This document shows positions 9,420-18,455 of a DNA stretch of 64,000 nucleotides, piece by piece. The notes beneath the pieces are model-generated. The model was not told the DNA's origin. It saw only the letters and a program-made list of their open reading frames with translations, and did no database searches. The stretch spans positions 1,364,001 through 1,428,000 of the forward strand of contig NZ_CP036289.1 of NCBI RefSeq assembly GCF_007748115.1. The letters are read 5' to 3'. The translations under genes and the position numbers were made by a program. Position 1 is the first letter of the stretch, and each line of letters opens with the position of its first letter. The stretch comes from Bremerella volcania (GTDB lineage Bacteria; Planctomycetota; Planctomycetia; Pirellulales; Pirellulaceae).

Positions 9420-10112
9420 ATGACTGGATGCATTGCGAAATTACTCCTCGTTTTGGCTTTCGTTCTGGGCTCTTTTTTTCAAGCTTCGGAAGTCCTCGCT
9501 CAAGCAGCTGCCGAGCTTACGATCGCAAAGTCTCCTGCTACAAACAGCCACGTCGCGCTTCAGCCACGCACGGATCATCACAGGATTCACTTTCTCGCAC
9601 GGGCCAAAAATCTGAAGGATACGCCTTGTGAAGCCGTTGTGATTTGCACCAAATCAGGGATTGGTCCCGGTTTAGAGATTCAGCGGACCAACGTCTTTTT
9701 CACTCCGACGAAGAACGACCAAACGTTCGCGATCTATATCCGAACACCAAAGATTCAGGATTCTTCGGTTAAATATTTCTTAAATGTAAAGCTCCTGAAT
9801 CCGTGGGATATGGCATATCGGTATAACGAGAACCGCGATGTAAGAGCGGCCTACCGCTGGGAAGTCGTACGAGACAATCAAGGCAAAGCCGATGTACAAG
9901 GGCAGCAGCCAGGCACGACGGAAGAAGTCGAAGAGACCGTGGCCAAGGCAGTTGCGGAAGAGCATGAGGGGCCTAATGGCGTGACGATCACCAAGATGGT
10001 GTTGGTTTACGAAACAAGGTTATTCACATTGTCCGTTCCTGACGACTTCAAGTTTTCGATCGATACGACCAATGCAGGTGAGGTGTATAACGTTGCCCGA
10101 CCCCTCAACTGA
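9420..10112 (+). CDS. Exported protein of unknown function
   Basis: 230 residues from the ATG at 9420, chosen because it begins directly with a signal peptide (MTGCIAKLLLVLAFVLG, cleavage near VLAQ). An in-frame ATG at 9378 would add 14 residues. The mature part is beta-rich, with segments such as HRIHFLARAKNL and VVICTKSGIGPGLEI, which suggest an immunoglobulin-like or Ig-like-fold extracytoplasmic protein. A charged acidic linker (TTEEVEETVAKAVAEEHEG) precedes the last strands. The 3' end overlaps the next gene, so the two are probably co-expressed. No family is recognised. Confidence 0.65.
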   Translation: MTGCIAKLLLVLAFVLGSFFQASEVLAQAAAELTIAKSPATNSHVALQPRTDHHRIHFLARAKNLKDTPCEAVVICTKSGIGPGLEIQRTNVFFTPTKNDQTFAIYIRTPKIQDSSVKYFLNVKLLNPWDMAYRYNENRDVRAAYRWEVVRDNQGKADVQGQQPGTTEEVEETVAKAVAEEHEGPNGVTITKMVLVYETRLFTLSVPDDFKFSIDTTNAGEVYNVARPLN

Positions 10113-10785
10113 TCTGGCCGATCCAGCACCAGAACGACCTGCGGAAGAGCTTCTGTCAAAGAGGGTCGTCGGTTATGCATTCTTAGGTTGCGTAGGCCTG
10201 TTGGTTCTCGTGCTTCTGTATATGATCGTCGGCATTATCGGTCCTTTGACGCGTACCCCCGTGTTTACCGAAAAGCTGATTGACAGCGTGATTGAAGATA
10301 TCGATAGCGCGGATCCCCAGCGGCAAAGGTTTTCGTTGGAGTTCGTTACCGGCCTGGAATACGGCGCCGCACAGATCCGCACGATCAACGTTCAAATTGC
10401 GATAGCCTCGATCGGTGGATTCTTCTTGATCGTGATCGGCGTCATCCTATTCGCGATTGGGTTCGTTACGCCATTTGGATTTCAGGGAACGGTTGGAAAG
10501 TTGTCCCTCAACTGGGTCAACGGTGCTCCGGGCATCTTCTGCGCACTCCTCGGGGCAATCTTGATGATCGTCGGCGTGACTCGTCCTACGCTCAGTCTTA
10601 AACAGGTCGAGTTCTCGCAAGAAACTCGCCCCGGTGCCGATCCGAATTCGGACGCCCCGTCTGGGCAGAATACCAGTTTTTCGAGCGGTTTCTCTGGTGT
10701 TCCCGAGGGCATTGATGCAGACTATGCCAAGCCGAAGCCCACCGAAAATGACGGCGAATCGAAGCCGAGTGTCCCTGAAGTTTAG
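10093..10785 (+). CDS. Membrane protein of unknown function
   Basis: 230 residues if translation starts at the TTG at 10093, which is preceded by GAGGTG at a seven-base spacing; an in-frame ATG at 10072 lacks such a site. Either start overlaps the preceding gene. One hydrophobic helix follows the N-terminal acidic segment (YAFLGCVGLLVLVLLYMIVG), two more lie at about residues 105-160 (IASIGGFFLIVIGVILFAIG and the ILMIVGV region), and the C-terminus is a polar tail rich in Ser, Pro and Asp. Coupling with the exported protein upstream and the membrane protein downstream suggests a three-gene unit; the role is unknown. Confidence 0.62.
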   Translation: MPDPSTDLADPAPERPAEELLSKRVVGYAFLGCVGLLVLVLLYMIVGIIGPLTRTPVFTEKLIDSVIEDIDSADPQRQRFSLEFVTGLEYGAAQIRTINVQIAIASIGGFFLIVIGVILFAIGFVTPFGFQGTVGKLSLNWVNGAPGIFCALLGAILMIVGVTRPTLSLKQVEFSQETRPGADPNSDAPSGQNTSFSSGFSGVPEGIDADYAKPKPTENDGESKPSVPEV

Positions 10786-10811
10786 CACCATTGTTTTGAA
10801 AGCTCAGTCGA

Positions 10812-11597
10812 TTGACAAACGATTTCTCTAGCGATCCCCAGTCCAACAATCCGTTCGCGTCCCCGCAATCGGAGGTTGCCAGAACGCCAACCACGCTAAG
10901 TAGCAGCACCGGGATGGTGTGCGATGGCACTTGCATGGACGCGCTCAAAGTAGGGTGGGATTTGATGGCCCGCTGGTTTTGGCCGTTTTTGGGATTCTCG
11001 CTGGTTTGTATGTTCATCCGCATTCCGGCCGATCATTTGGAAAACATCGCTTCGTCAGCGGGAGACGACGTTCCGGCAGGTCTGTGGATGATCTCGCAGG
11101 GATACGAAATCTTCGTCGCGACTCCCATTTCGATGGGGCTGACGTGGGTCTTTTTGAAAGCGGCTCGCAGTGAGCACTTCGAGTTGAGCGATATCTTTGG
11201 CGCTTTCTCGCGAAACTATCTGCACGCGGTCGGAGCAGGCGTCGTGCAGACGATTCTCGTCGGGCTGGGACTGCTATTGTTGATTGTGCCGGGACTTTAC
11301 TTGATCGTAAAGTTTTCGTTCGTCGAGTATTTGATCGTCGATCGCAAGATGGGAATGATCGAAGCGATGAAGGAGAGCTGGCACATGACCGACGGCCGCG
11401 AAGGGACCTTATTCGCGTTGATGGCGATGTCGGTCCTGATTGGTCTGGGTGGGCTGCTGCTCTGTGGCGTAGGCATCATCCCCGCGCTCATCTGGCTCAG
11501 TGCCACGTACGCGGTGCTGTACCATACGTACTTTCTGGTCGACCATCCGGAAATGCCCGAGTCGACCTCCGACTCAGGCAATCCATTTGGCATGTAA
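10812..11597 (+). CDS. Polytopic membrane protein, YciC/DUF975-like
   Basis: 261 residues from a TTG start. The soluble N-terminus contains NNPFASP, a motif shared with three other membrane proteins in this window. About five hydrophobic segments follow. The segment IVPGLYLIVKFSFVEYLIVD followed by EAMKESWHMTDG resembles the IVPGI-Y...A...SW-LTRG pattern of bacterial YciC/DUF975-type integral membrane proteins, whose function is not established. The initiation site is not secure because the upstream ribosome binding site is weak, but the conserved motif favours including this N-terminus. Confidence 0.68.
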   Translation: MTNDFSSDPQSNNPFASPQSEVARTPTTLSSSTGMVCDGTCMDALKVGWDLMARWFWPFLGFSLVCMFIRIPADHLENIASSAGDDVPAGLWMISQGYEIFVATPISMGLTWVFLKAARSEHFELSDIFGAFSRNYLHAVGAGVVQTILVGLGLLLLIVPGLYLIVKFSFVEYLIVDRKMGMIEAMKESWHMTDGREGTLFALMAMSVLIGLGGLLLCGVGIIPALIWLSATYAVLYHTYFLVDHPEMPESTSDSGNPFGM

Positions 11598-11652
11598 AGA
11601 ACGTCTGAAACAAAACGGGCTGCTGCTTAACTGCTCGGGGCGACCCGTGAGC

Positions 11653-11931
11653 TTACAGCCCGCTGTTGCCCAGGATATCGGCCAGATTGTTCAGAATGCG
11701 CGTAAGAGACGGATAGGTGTTGTCTTCCAACTGCTCATTCCGCTCGTTGATCGTTTCTCGCAACGAAGGGTGCGACAGGGCTTCGGTGTCCTCGCGATGC
11801 AGGGCGTCGTTAATCGATTCCATGACCCCTTCCAGACGCGACTTGGTATCGGCATCCAGTTGGTCCACTTCGCGTAGTTCGCGCTGCAGTTCGACAAGCG
11901 TTTCGCGTAGCTCGGCTAGTTTGTCTTGCAT
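11653..11931 (-). CDS. DUF4404 family small helical protein
   Basis: 92 residues from the ATG at 11931; an upstream in-frame ATG at 11964 is possible and the reading frame is open further to 12021. The sequence is almost wholly charged heptad-like helix (KLAELRETLVELQRELREV, then DADTKSRLEGVMESINDAL) with a second helical half after SHPSLRETI. This matches DUF4404, small cytoplasmic proteins of unknown function. It is convergent with the YciC-like gene and lies downstream of the protease pair on the same strand, 141 bases after the nearer one. Confidence 0.72.
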   Translation of the reverse strand: MQDKLAELRETLVELQRELREVDQLDADTKSRLEGVMESINDALHREDTEALSHPSLRETINERNEQLEDNTYPSLTRILNNLADILGNSGL

Positions 11932-12072
11932 GATAGCCTGGTTCTTCGTTACACCGTTTTCCATGTTCGGCCAGGGGCAGTGCAGGGATGACTGCCCCCG
12001 CTGAAGAATGAACACTTCCAACGGAAAACTTCGATAGTAGTCAGAGTTGATCGTCTTTCGACGAACCTTATT

Positions 12073-13251
12073 CTACTTCGAAGTCTCGCGAGGAATCCAG
12101 CGGGTCTCGCCAGGAGCCAGGGCAGAATCGCTATTTTCAGAGATCACCGGCTTGGCGCTCAGACGCGACTGTACAATGTTCTGATTTTTCGTCGCGCCGG
12201 CTGCCGAAAGCATCTTCGAGATCGACTGCGAGAGCACCGACCCGGGGATGGCATAGGTCGCCACGCGGCCTGCTCGAGCGATGTTCAGGCCCACGACCTG
12301 ACCGTCCAGGTTCACGACCGGTCCGCCGCACTGCTCTGGCTGCAAATAGCTATCGTGCTGAAAGACCGAAGGAAAGCCGCTACGACGCGTGCTCAACTCG
12401 CCGCCGAGGTGATTCTGGAACTCGTGCCGAGCCTGGTTCGGACCGGCAACCCATTCCCCGAGCACGACGCTCAGCAGAACTTCCTGGTCCGCTCGCATGA
12501 GCTTCACGCGAAGCGAATCGCCTGGCTCGAACGTGCGGACCGTTTCGATCAAATGGTTGCCTGAATCGATGACCATGTCATTCAGCGAGACGATGACGTC
12601 TTGGGCCAAGATGCCTGCATTGGCCGCGGCACTCTTTTCGACCACCATGTCAACCGTCGCTGGGCCTGGTTCACGTGAGAGCATCACGCCGAGCATGGCG
12701 TTCTTCATGTCGACCTTGTGCGGATCGAGACCATACACGCCGATCGCGACCGGTTCCTCATCCAGTCCTGCGGTCGCCAGCAAACTGCCCAGCGACAACT
12801 TGCTGGTCGTCGCGATTTCCATCACCGGCAGGTTCTTGCCGTCGATACGAACCAGGGCCAGGTCGTTCTCCTTGTCGATCGCGGCGACTTCGCTGGTCAG
12901 GTACTGATCGCCGTTGGCCAGTTCCGCAACCAGAGGAGCGTCATTGTCATAAGTGTTCACCAGGCTGGCCTTGGTGACGATCAAGCCGTTGGGATCGACA
13001 ATGCCCCCCATGGCGATGCGTTCGCCGCCACGCTTGAATTCGACCGTCGCGCGACGCGTATTGCGCACGACCGAGTCGAACGCGCCCAGCACTTCGCTGC
13101 TGCTTCGCTGGTGGACGCGTTTCATGAAACGCATCGCGATGCCGTCGCTTTCAAAGACCTGACCGATGACCGGCGTCGGGGCGAACATCGCCATCGACAA
13201 AGGGGCTACGATCAATAGGAACAGCAATGAATTCAAACGAAACCGGGGCAT
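12073..13251 (-). CDS. Exported trypsin-fold pseudoprotease with a PDZ domain nested in it
   Basis: 392 residues with a signal peptide (LLFLLIVAPLSMAMFA). The first half of an S1C (DegP/HtrA) fold covers about 55-165: GLIVTKASLV stands where active enzymes have GLILTAGHV, so the His position is Ser96, while Asp130 in KENDLALV is kept. A PDZ-like domain follows at about 180-270. Only then comes FQHDSYLQPEQCGGPV, aligned with FIQTDAAINPGNSGGP, so the catalytic Ser is Cys308 (codon 12330-12328). The PDZ therefore sits between the two halves of the protease fold instead of after it. Likely a non-catalytic binding partner of the active protease encoded 123 bases upstream. GGAG precedes the start. 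Confidence 0.85.
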   Translation of the reverse strand: MPRFRLNSLLFLLIVAPLSMAMFAPTPVIGQVFESDGIAMRFMKRVHQRSSSEVLGAFDSVVRNTRRATVEFKRGGERIAMGGIVDPNGLIVTKASLVNTYDNDAPLVAELANGDQYLTSEVAAIDKENDLALVRIDGKNLPVMEIATTSKLSLGSLLATAGLDEEPVAIGVYGLDPHKVDMKNAMLGVMLSREPGPATVDMVVEKSAAANAGILAQDVIVSLNDMVIDSGNHLIETVRTFEPGDSLRVKLMRADQEVLLSVVLGEWVAGPNQARHEFQNHLGGELSTRRSGFPSVFQHDSYLQPEQCGGPVVNLDGQVVGLNIARAGRVATYAIPGSVLSQSISKMLSAAGATKNQNIVQSRLSAKPVISENSDSALAPGETRWIPRETSK

Positions 13252-13374
13252 GTGGTCACTCCGTTGTTTCGTCGAAAGATGGTACGGCTTGCAAGCCAGC
13301 GTAAACGCCGTGCTCGCGCTAGGGATACTCTAGGCAAATAGGTGGCTGTAGGCCGGTCTCTTCCCAGGGTTACT

Positions 13375-14442
13375 CTAGTTCCGGTCCAACTCGCGACGAT
13401 CTGCAAGTTCAACTTCAAGAGTAATTACGCTGCCCGAGCTGCGCCGTATCCGTACCTTAATGCGATCGCCCGGAGAATACTGATTCACCATCAGCTTCAA
13501 GTCATCGAAGGTTCCGATCGTGCGATCGTTCAGTCGCAAGATTTCGTCCCCTTCCTGGATTCCCGCTTGTGCTGCCGGGGAACCCGGGGTGACGCGTGTG
13601 ACAACGACTTCCTGTCGGTCAGATTCACAACGTACACCCAAATAAGGTTGCGTTCCCCCCACGCGCCCCCAGACTTCCGACTTCTTCAAGCGGTCGACGT
13701 CCTCGAGGTAGCGGGTAGAAGGAACATGTAAGTTGGCCGTGATGCGGTTGCCGATGCGGCTATTAATACCGATCACGTTGCCTTGAATGTCCAGTAGCGG
13801 ACCACCACTGTCGCCCCCCACCAGGGTCGCGTCGGTGGCGATCACGTCGCGGCTGGAAGCCAATACGCGGCCCAGTCGCAAAGCCGGCAGACGATCCTTG
13901 ACGATCCCGCCAGCATGACCCATCACCAAAACCCATTCTCCTTCGTGCAGTCCGCTCGACTTACGAATGGGCAGATAGTCGTATTTGCCCGGCGTGGTGA
14001 TCTGGATCGCGCCCGAGTCAATGCTGCGGTCCATGCCCAGCGTCACCCCCTTCACGCGCTCGCCGTTGTTCAAAACGATGGTCACATCGCGGTTGGGGGC
14101 ACCAATCACGTGGCCTGCCGTGAGGATGAGTCCGTCTTCGCTGACAATCACGCCCGAGCCTTGAGCCGGACCGACGATTACGCCCACGGTCGCGGCGAGT
14201 GCTTTCTTGCTGACTTGTTGAATCTGCTGTTCCATCGACCGCAGATCAGCCACGTCATCCGGAGCGTCTCCGGTAAGGATCTCGGCGAAGTGCGCCGTGC
14301 GCTGAATCTGGGGATTGGCCTTATCTTGTGCATTGGCCAGAAGCGGCAAACACAAGATCAAACCACAAACGATCAGAAATTTTCGGAAGGATGCTGCCAC
14401 GCTACCGGAAAGATAAGAGGAGGGGAGGATCCGTTGTTTCAT
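13375..14442 (-). CDS. Exported S1C serine protease with C-terminal PDZ (DegP/HtrA-like)
   Basis: 355 residues. A signal peptide ends near LLANAQ. A helical linker follows, then a trypsin-like domain with the complete triad: His111 (GLILTAGHVIG), Asp142 (DRSIDSGAIQI) and Ser212 (GGDSGGPLL). One PDZ domain (about 262-345; TPGSPAAQAGIQEGDEIL) completes the usual DegS/HtrA order. It should work in the periplasm in protein quality control or regulated cleavage. AAAGGG precedes the ATG. The next gene downstream encodes a related protein without a usable triad, suggesting an enzyme/pseudoenzyme pair. Confidence 0.92.
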   Translation of the reverse strand: MKQRILPSSYLSGSVAASFRKFLIVCGLILCLPLLANAQDKANPQIQRTAHFAEILTGDAPDDVADLRSMEQQIQQVSKKALAATVGVIVGPAQGSGVIVSEDGLILTAGHVIGAPNRDVTIVLNNGERVKGVTLGMDRSIDSGAIQITTPGKYDYLPIRKSSGLHEGEWVLVMGHAGGIVKDRLPALRLGRVLASSRDVIATDATLVGGDSGGPLLDIQGNVIGINSRIGNRITANLHVPSTRYLEDVDRLKKSEVWGRVGGTQPYLGVRCESDRQEVVVTRVTPGSPAAQAGIQEGDEILRLNDRTIGTFDDLKLMVNQYSPGDRIKVRIRRSSGSVITLEVELADRRELDRN

Positions 14443-14729
14443 GATGTGCCCTTTAGAATTTCAACTGACAACCTCAAATACGTAGGGGTCGTATCGAGGT
14501 TCGGTTTTATTCTAGGAATACGATCAAGAGTTTGTCACGTTCTTGGTCACTAGCACCGCAGGCGGGGCCAACCTGGGTAGGCGTTGCTGTCACCGCATTC
14601 CTCCTACCATGTTAGTCAACCCCGGAGCACTTTGGTAGTCTCGCTTTAGAATTGTTAGAATTGTCAGAAACGCCAAGCTCGTCAGAGTTTAGCGTTTGTT
14701 TCGTCTGCCCAGTTTAGGAAGGAAAACCT

Positions 14730-15599
14730 TTGGAATCACGCTCGCGAATGATCATCGGATGTGGTTATGTTGGAATGCCGTTGGCCGCAGCTTTTCATGC
14801 CGCAGGCGATGTGGTTTTCCCTACGACACGCTCCCCGGATCGAGCCCGACAGTTTGAACAGCAAGGCTACCACGCAAAAATCGCCGACGTCACCAAGCCG
14901 GATACTTTGCGCAAGCTACCAGAATCGGACACGGTCGTTTTCGCCGTTGGCTATGACACCGGCAGCGGTGCGTCGCGGGAAGAAGTCTACGCCGAAGGCC
15001 TGAAAAACGTCCTCGATCACCTGCCTGAGTCGACTCGGCGGCTGATCTTCGTCAGCACGACCGGCGTCTACGGAGACGCTGGCGGGCAGACGGTCGATGA
15101 AGAAACCCCCTGCGACCCGGCTCGCCCCGGCGGCAAAGCGTTTCTGAAAGCCGAACAATATCTGCGCGATCATCCGGTCTGGTCCCAGCGAAGTGTCACC
15201 CTGCGGATGGCCGGCATCTACGGTCCGGGGCGCATCCCACGCTCAGCCGATATCCTGGCCGGCAAACCGATTCCCGCCCCCGGGGGCGGCGCGTTGAACT
15301 TGATCCACGTCGACGACGCCGTCCAGGCCATCCGCCTGGCTGCCGACGCCGAGACGTTTTCTCCCCTATATATCGTCAGCGACGGCAGCCCCGTCGACCG
15401 CCGTGACTACTACCGAGAAGTAGCCCGGCTATTGGGTGCCCCGGACCCAACCTTCGAAGCGCCAGACCCCAATTCGCCAGCAGCCCAGCGGGCTGGCTCC
15501 GATCGTAAGATGAGCAATCGCCGATTGGTTGCAGAACTCGATTTCCAGCCGAAATATGCTAGTTGCCGCGAAGGATTAGCCGCTATTCTAGGCCCGTGA
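14730..15599 (+). CDS. NAD(P)-binding SDR/epimerase family protein (YeeZ-like)
   Basis: 289 residues. The N-terminal nucleotide-binding loop is GCGYVGMPLA (about residues 9-18), of the GxGxxG type, and FVSTTGVYGD with GPGRIP are typical of extended SDR proteins related to nucleoside-sugar epimerases and YeeZ. The catalytic YxxxK is not clear (GKAFLKAEQYL stands in that region), so the reaction is uncertain. The start is a TTG with GGAAGG seven bases upstream; the next ATG (14748) would be too far from it. Divergent from the S1C protease. Confidence 0.82.
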   Translation: MESRSRMIIGCGYVGMPLAAAFHAAGDVVFPTTRSPDRARQFEQQGYHAKIADVTKPDTLRKLPESDTVVFAVGYDTGSGASREEVYAEGLKNVLDHLPESTRRLIFVSTTGVYGDAGGQTVDEETPCDPARPGGKAFLKAEQYLRDHPVWSQRSVTLRMAGIYGPGRIPRSADILAGKPIPAPGGGALNLIHVDDAVQAIRLAADAETFSPLYIVSDGSPVDRRDYYREVARLLGAPDPTFEAPDPNSPAAQRAGSDRKMSNRRLVAELDFQPKYASCREGLAAILGP

Positions 15600-15845
15600 A
15601 TCAGGGCAAGAGTTCCCGTTGGTTTACATCGAGTCATCGAAATCACACCATTTGGTAAAGGGAGGTTCTGGATCTCCACGCCTAGAAGTGACGGCTGTAT
15701 CCGTAAAACATGCCCGAATTAGGAATTTTTTTGGAGATCTTTCTTGTAGGCACTCCCACCATTGGCATAAGATCCGAGAGCTTTGGTTTTTGTACTAACT
15801 TTTCGCGCGGCCATTGACTCTCATCTTTCCATAAGGAACGGTCTT

Positions 15846-16823
15846 ATGCGCACCAACGCCAGATCGAGTGGCTTCACACTCGTCGAACTTCTTGTGGTCA
15901 TTGCAATCATCGGCGTCTTGATCGCGCTTCTTTTGCCTGCGGTTCAACAGGCACGCGAGGCGGCCCGTTGAATTAGTTGCAGCAATAACCTAAAGCAACT
16001 TGGGTTGGCTCTGCACAATTATCACGACACACACTTGCGATTTCCCCATAACGAACGAGAAAACACCAACAGTAGCGCTCTGGTCAAACTGCTTCCGTTC
16101 TTCGAGCAGTTGGCCATCTATAATGCAATCGACCTGGCAGCTGGCAACGTGGCTAACCAGACCATTGATGGTACCGTATTGGATAATCGCGTCATTGACA
16201 ACCTTCAATGCCCCAGCGAATCGAAAGGTCCGCTGATGCCTAACGGCAAAGCACAATCGAGTTATGCAACCAGCATGGGCGCGCAAGATATGGACGGCTG
16301 CGACGTCACCACCGTCGTGACATATCCCGATCCCTACGACTCGAACGACGACGGTGAAGATCCCTTCAATCGTGGCAATATTCGCGCTGACTACGGTCGT
16401 TCCGGCGAGATTTCCGGAGTCTTCGGACGCGGCTATTTCACACCACCATGGGCCGCCAGGTTTAGCGATGTTCAGGACGGAACCTCCAATACCATTGCGA
16501 TGGGTGAAGTCCGCATGGTTTGCTCTTCCGGCAACATGGAACACGGCGGTGGCGCCGGCTGGGCTGAGGGGGACGGAATGTGGTTCGCGACCACCATGCC
16601 CATCAATTTCCCCACCTGTGAAGGCGAGAATGGTTATACGGGTTCCGGATGTGCCAATCGTCCCAATAACTGGACTTCCATGGGATTCAAATCCCTTCAT
16701 CCCGGCGGTGCTCAATTTGTCTTTGTCGATGGCTCCGTGAATTTCCTGCCTGAGACCATCGAACATATCACCTACCAGCGTCTGGGTGATCGCCACGATG
16801 GCGAAGTGATTGGCGAGTATTAA
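15846..16823 (+). pseudogene. DUF1559 prepilin-like protein gene interrupted by one in-frame TGA
   Basis: The frame encodes a DUF1559 protein of 325 codons. The type IV prepilin-like N-terminus has the cleavage site G|FTLVELL and the segment ending [10 protein letters not shown], but codon 42 is TGA (15969-15971). The same frame continues with ISCSNNLKQLGLALHNYHDTH, the usual next motif, and runs without another stop through the DGTSNT and HPGG motifs to 16823. Homologues have Arg here, so a single CGA to TGA change explains the break. AAGGA precedes the ATG. Possible readings are a very recent null mutation, a sequencing error, or readthrough. Its companion lipoprotein gene follows. Confidence 0.88.
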
Positions 16824-16834
16824 TTCTCTTTCGC

Positions 16835-16880
16835 GCTGGATGATCTGCCGCTTGTTCACGCGATCGGCAGATCATCCAGC
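16835..16880 (+). terminator. Strong hairpin after the DUF1559 gene
   Basis: A perfect 16-base inverted repeat (GCTGGATGATCTGCCG at 16835-16850, complement at 16865-16880) with a 14-base loop lies 11 bases after the stop. The following tract is only T-rich (TTGCTTCTCTT), so it may be a leaky terminator or RNA-stabilising structure that sets the ratio between the prepilin-like protein and the lipoprotein. Confidence 0.6.
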
Positions 16881-16931
16881 TTGCTTCTCTTCAAGCACGT
16901 GGGACGACTGCCCCTTTAGGATTGCTTAAAA

Positions 16932-17402
16932 ATGGATCAACAAAGCAGGTTTTTTCTTCTCTGGTTGTCTATCGTCGCGGTTCTCCCTTTCACCGTCGGA
17001 TGCTTTGGCAGTTCCAGCAATCCCGATATCGTGGAGGTTACCGGGCTCGTTCAATACAAAGGTAGCGGCGTGGAAGGAGCCCAGGTCGTTTTTGTTCCCT
17101 TGGCAGCCAACGCCAGTCCCGCGTCGGCGACCACCGACTCGCAAGGAAACTTCACGCTTACAACCTATTGGAATGCCACGAAGAGCCAGGTCGATGGCGC
17201 CATGCCAGGCCAGTATCAGGTAACGGTCAAGAAAACACGCGAGCCTACTCAGGAAGAAATTGACGCCGCGATGGCAAGCGGGAAAAGCCTGCAGACAGAC
17301 AATCAACTCCCGGCCAAATTCGCCACTGCGTCCAAGACTCCCCTGAAGGCGGAAGTCAAAGACAAGGGAGAAAATCACTTCGAGCTCGTGCTGGAAGATT
17401 AG
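16932..17402 (+). CDS. Lipoprotein with carboxypeptidase-regulatory-like domain
   Basis: 156 residues. The signal peptide ends in a lipobox (FTVGC, Cys at about 24). The mature part VTGLVQYKGSGVEGAQVVFVP...TDSQGNFTLTT...PGQYQVTVKK has the transthyretin-like beta-sandwich pattern of carboxypeptidase-regulatory-like domains. Small lipoproteins of this type are regularly found next to DUF1559 genes in planctomycetes, and the same pairing occurs at 51.1-52.5 kb in this window. A surface or periplasmic structural role is likely; no enzyme motif is present. Confidence 0.82.
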   Translation: MDQQSRFFLLWLSIVAVLPFTVGCFGSSSNPDIVEVTGLVQYKGSGVEGAQVVFVPLAANASPASATTDSQGNFTLTTYWNATKSQVDGAMPGQYQVTVKKTREPTQEEIDAAMASGKSLQTDNQLPAKFATASKTPLKAEVKDKGENHFELVLED

Positions 17403-17414
17403 CCGGAAGCCATT

Positions 17415-18293
17415 CTAATTGAGAGGTCCGAAGCGAATGTGATACGCCAGGTAGTCCATCCACCATTGGACGCCGGGCTGGATCGCGACGAGAACGATAC
17501 CAAGATAGTGATAGAAGTCCCGTTCCACGTTCTTCGCGTAATCGTAAATTACCCCCAGCACCATCAAAAGTCCGATGGCATATGGGCCGTAGGTAATTAC
17601 GATACCTGGGATCAGAAAGACAGAACTATCGATTGAAAGTACGGTCCCATTCGAGTCGTAACTGTCGAGAAACGGTGTCGCCAAAAGGCCTCTGATCGTA
17701 CCAGTAACGAAAAACACGAACGCCGAGATACCGGCATACCACTTCCAGATGCTCGTTTCGCTGGTCGTTCGAAGAACCAAAACGTAGAGCGAGGTCGCCA
17801 AGAGAAGGTAAATCGCATCGGGCGTATACATCAGGTGCTCGATCTTGTGGTACTCCGTATCAGAAATAGGCTGACCATCGTAGGGCGATATGTCGAACAC
17901 AAACACTTGTAGCAGGAAGCGAACGCTCGTCAGCATAATCACGATCAATCGCCAGTGCCCAGGCTGCAGTTGAGAGAACTTCTCTCGGCTGGCACAGTTA
18001 ACCAGCAGGGCCAGCCCCAGGCCTGTCATCACGCCAAAAAGAGTCACCGGGACGATCGTCGTCAGAGCAATCAACGAACCGCGGAAGAGCGCGAGTACCT
18101 CTTCATACTGAGGACCCACGCTGATCAAAACGCCCAACGCCAGGCATTCCCAGAACCACTTCAGGGGCAACGGCTTTGCCAGCCACTCTACCTTGGCGGT
18201 ACTCGGCTGCTTCGATTCTTCACTTGCGTCAGCGTCGTTATGGGGAGACTGATAGGGGTTGCCTGCTTCCAGGCTGCTTGGATCTTCCGACAC
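17415..18293 (-). CDS. Membrane protein of unknown function, paralogue of the one at 22.7-23.6 kb
   Basis: 292 residues from a GTG at 18293 with AGGAAAG upstream. The open frame extends to 18422, but that longer start would leave only three bases to the neighbouring divergent frame. The N-terminus has GNPYQSPHNDADASEES, a soluble acidic region with the NPYxSP motif, followed by about seven hydrophobic segments. The segments LQPGHWRLI and RDFYHYLGIVLVAIQPG recur as LMPGHWLFI and RDMYHYLGLAQVL in the paralogue. No known family was recognised. Convergent with the lipoprotein gene and divergent from the sulfatase. Confidence 0.72.
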   Translation of the reverse strand: MSEDPSSLEAGNPYQSPHNDADASEESKQPSTAKVEWLAKPLPLKWFWECLALGVLISVGPQYEEVLALFRGSLIALTTIVPVTLFGVMTGLGLALLVNCASREKFSQLQPGHWRLIVIMLTSVRFLLQVFVFDISPYDGQPISDTEYHKIEHLMYTPDAIYLLLATSLYVLVLRTTSETSIWKWYAGISAFVFFVTGTIRGLLATPFLDSYDSNGTVLSIDSSVFLIPGIVITYGPYAIGLLMVLGVIYDYAKNVERDFYHYLGIVLVAIQPGVQWWMDYLAYHIRFGPLN

Positions 18294-18455
18294 AGGCGTC
18301 TTCTTTCCTAAAGGATTCGTGAGTGCGGGAATATAACAGGAAAGAACCGCCGAGTGAATCAACGTAGCGAAAGGTCGTGCAATTTCGCGCACACTGTTTA
18401 AAATGAGTATCGCCTGCCCCAAACGTTGATCCTCCCTGCCAAGGAACGCCTGCCG

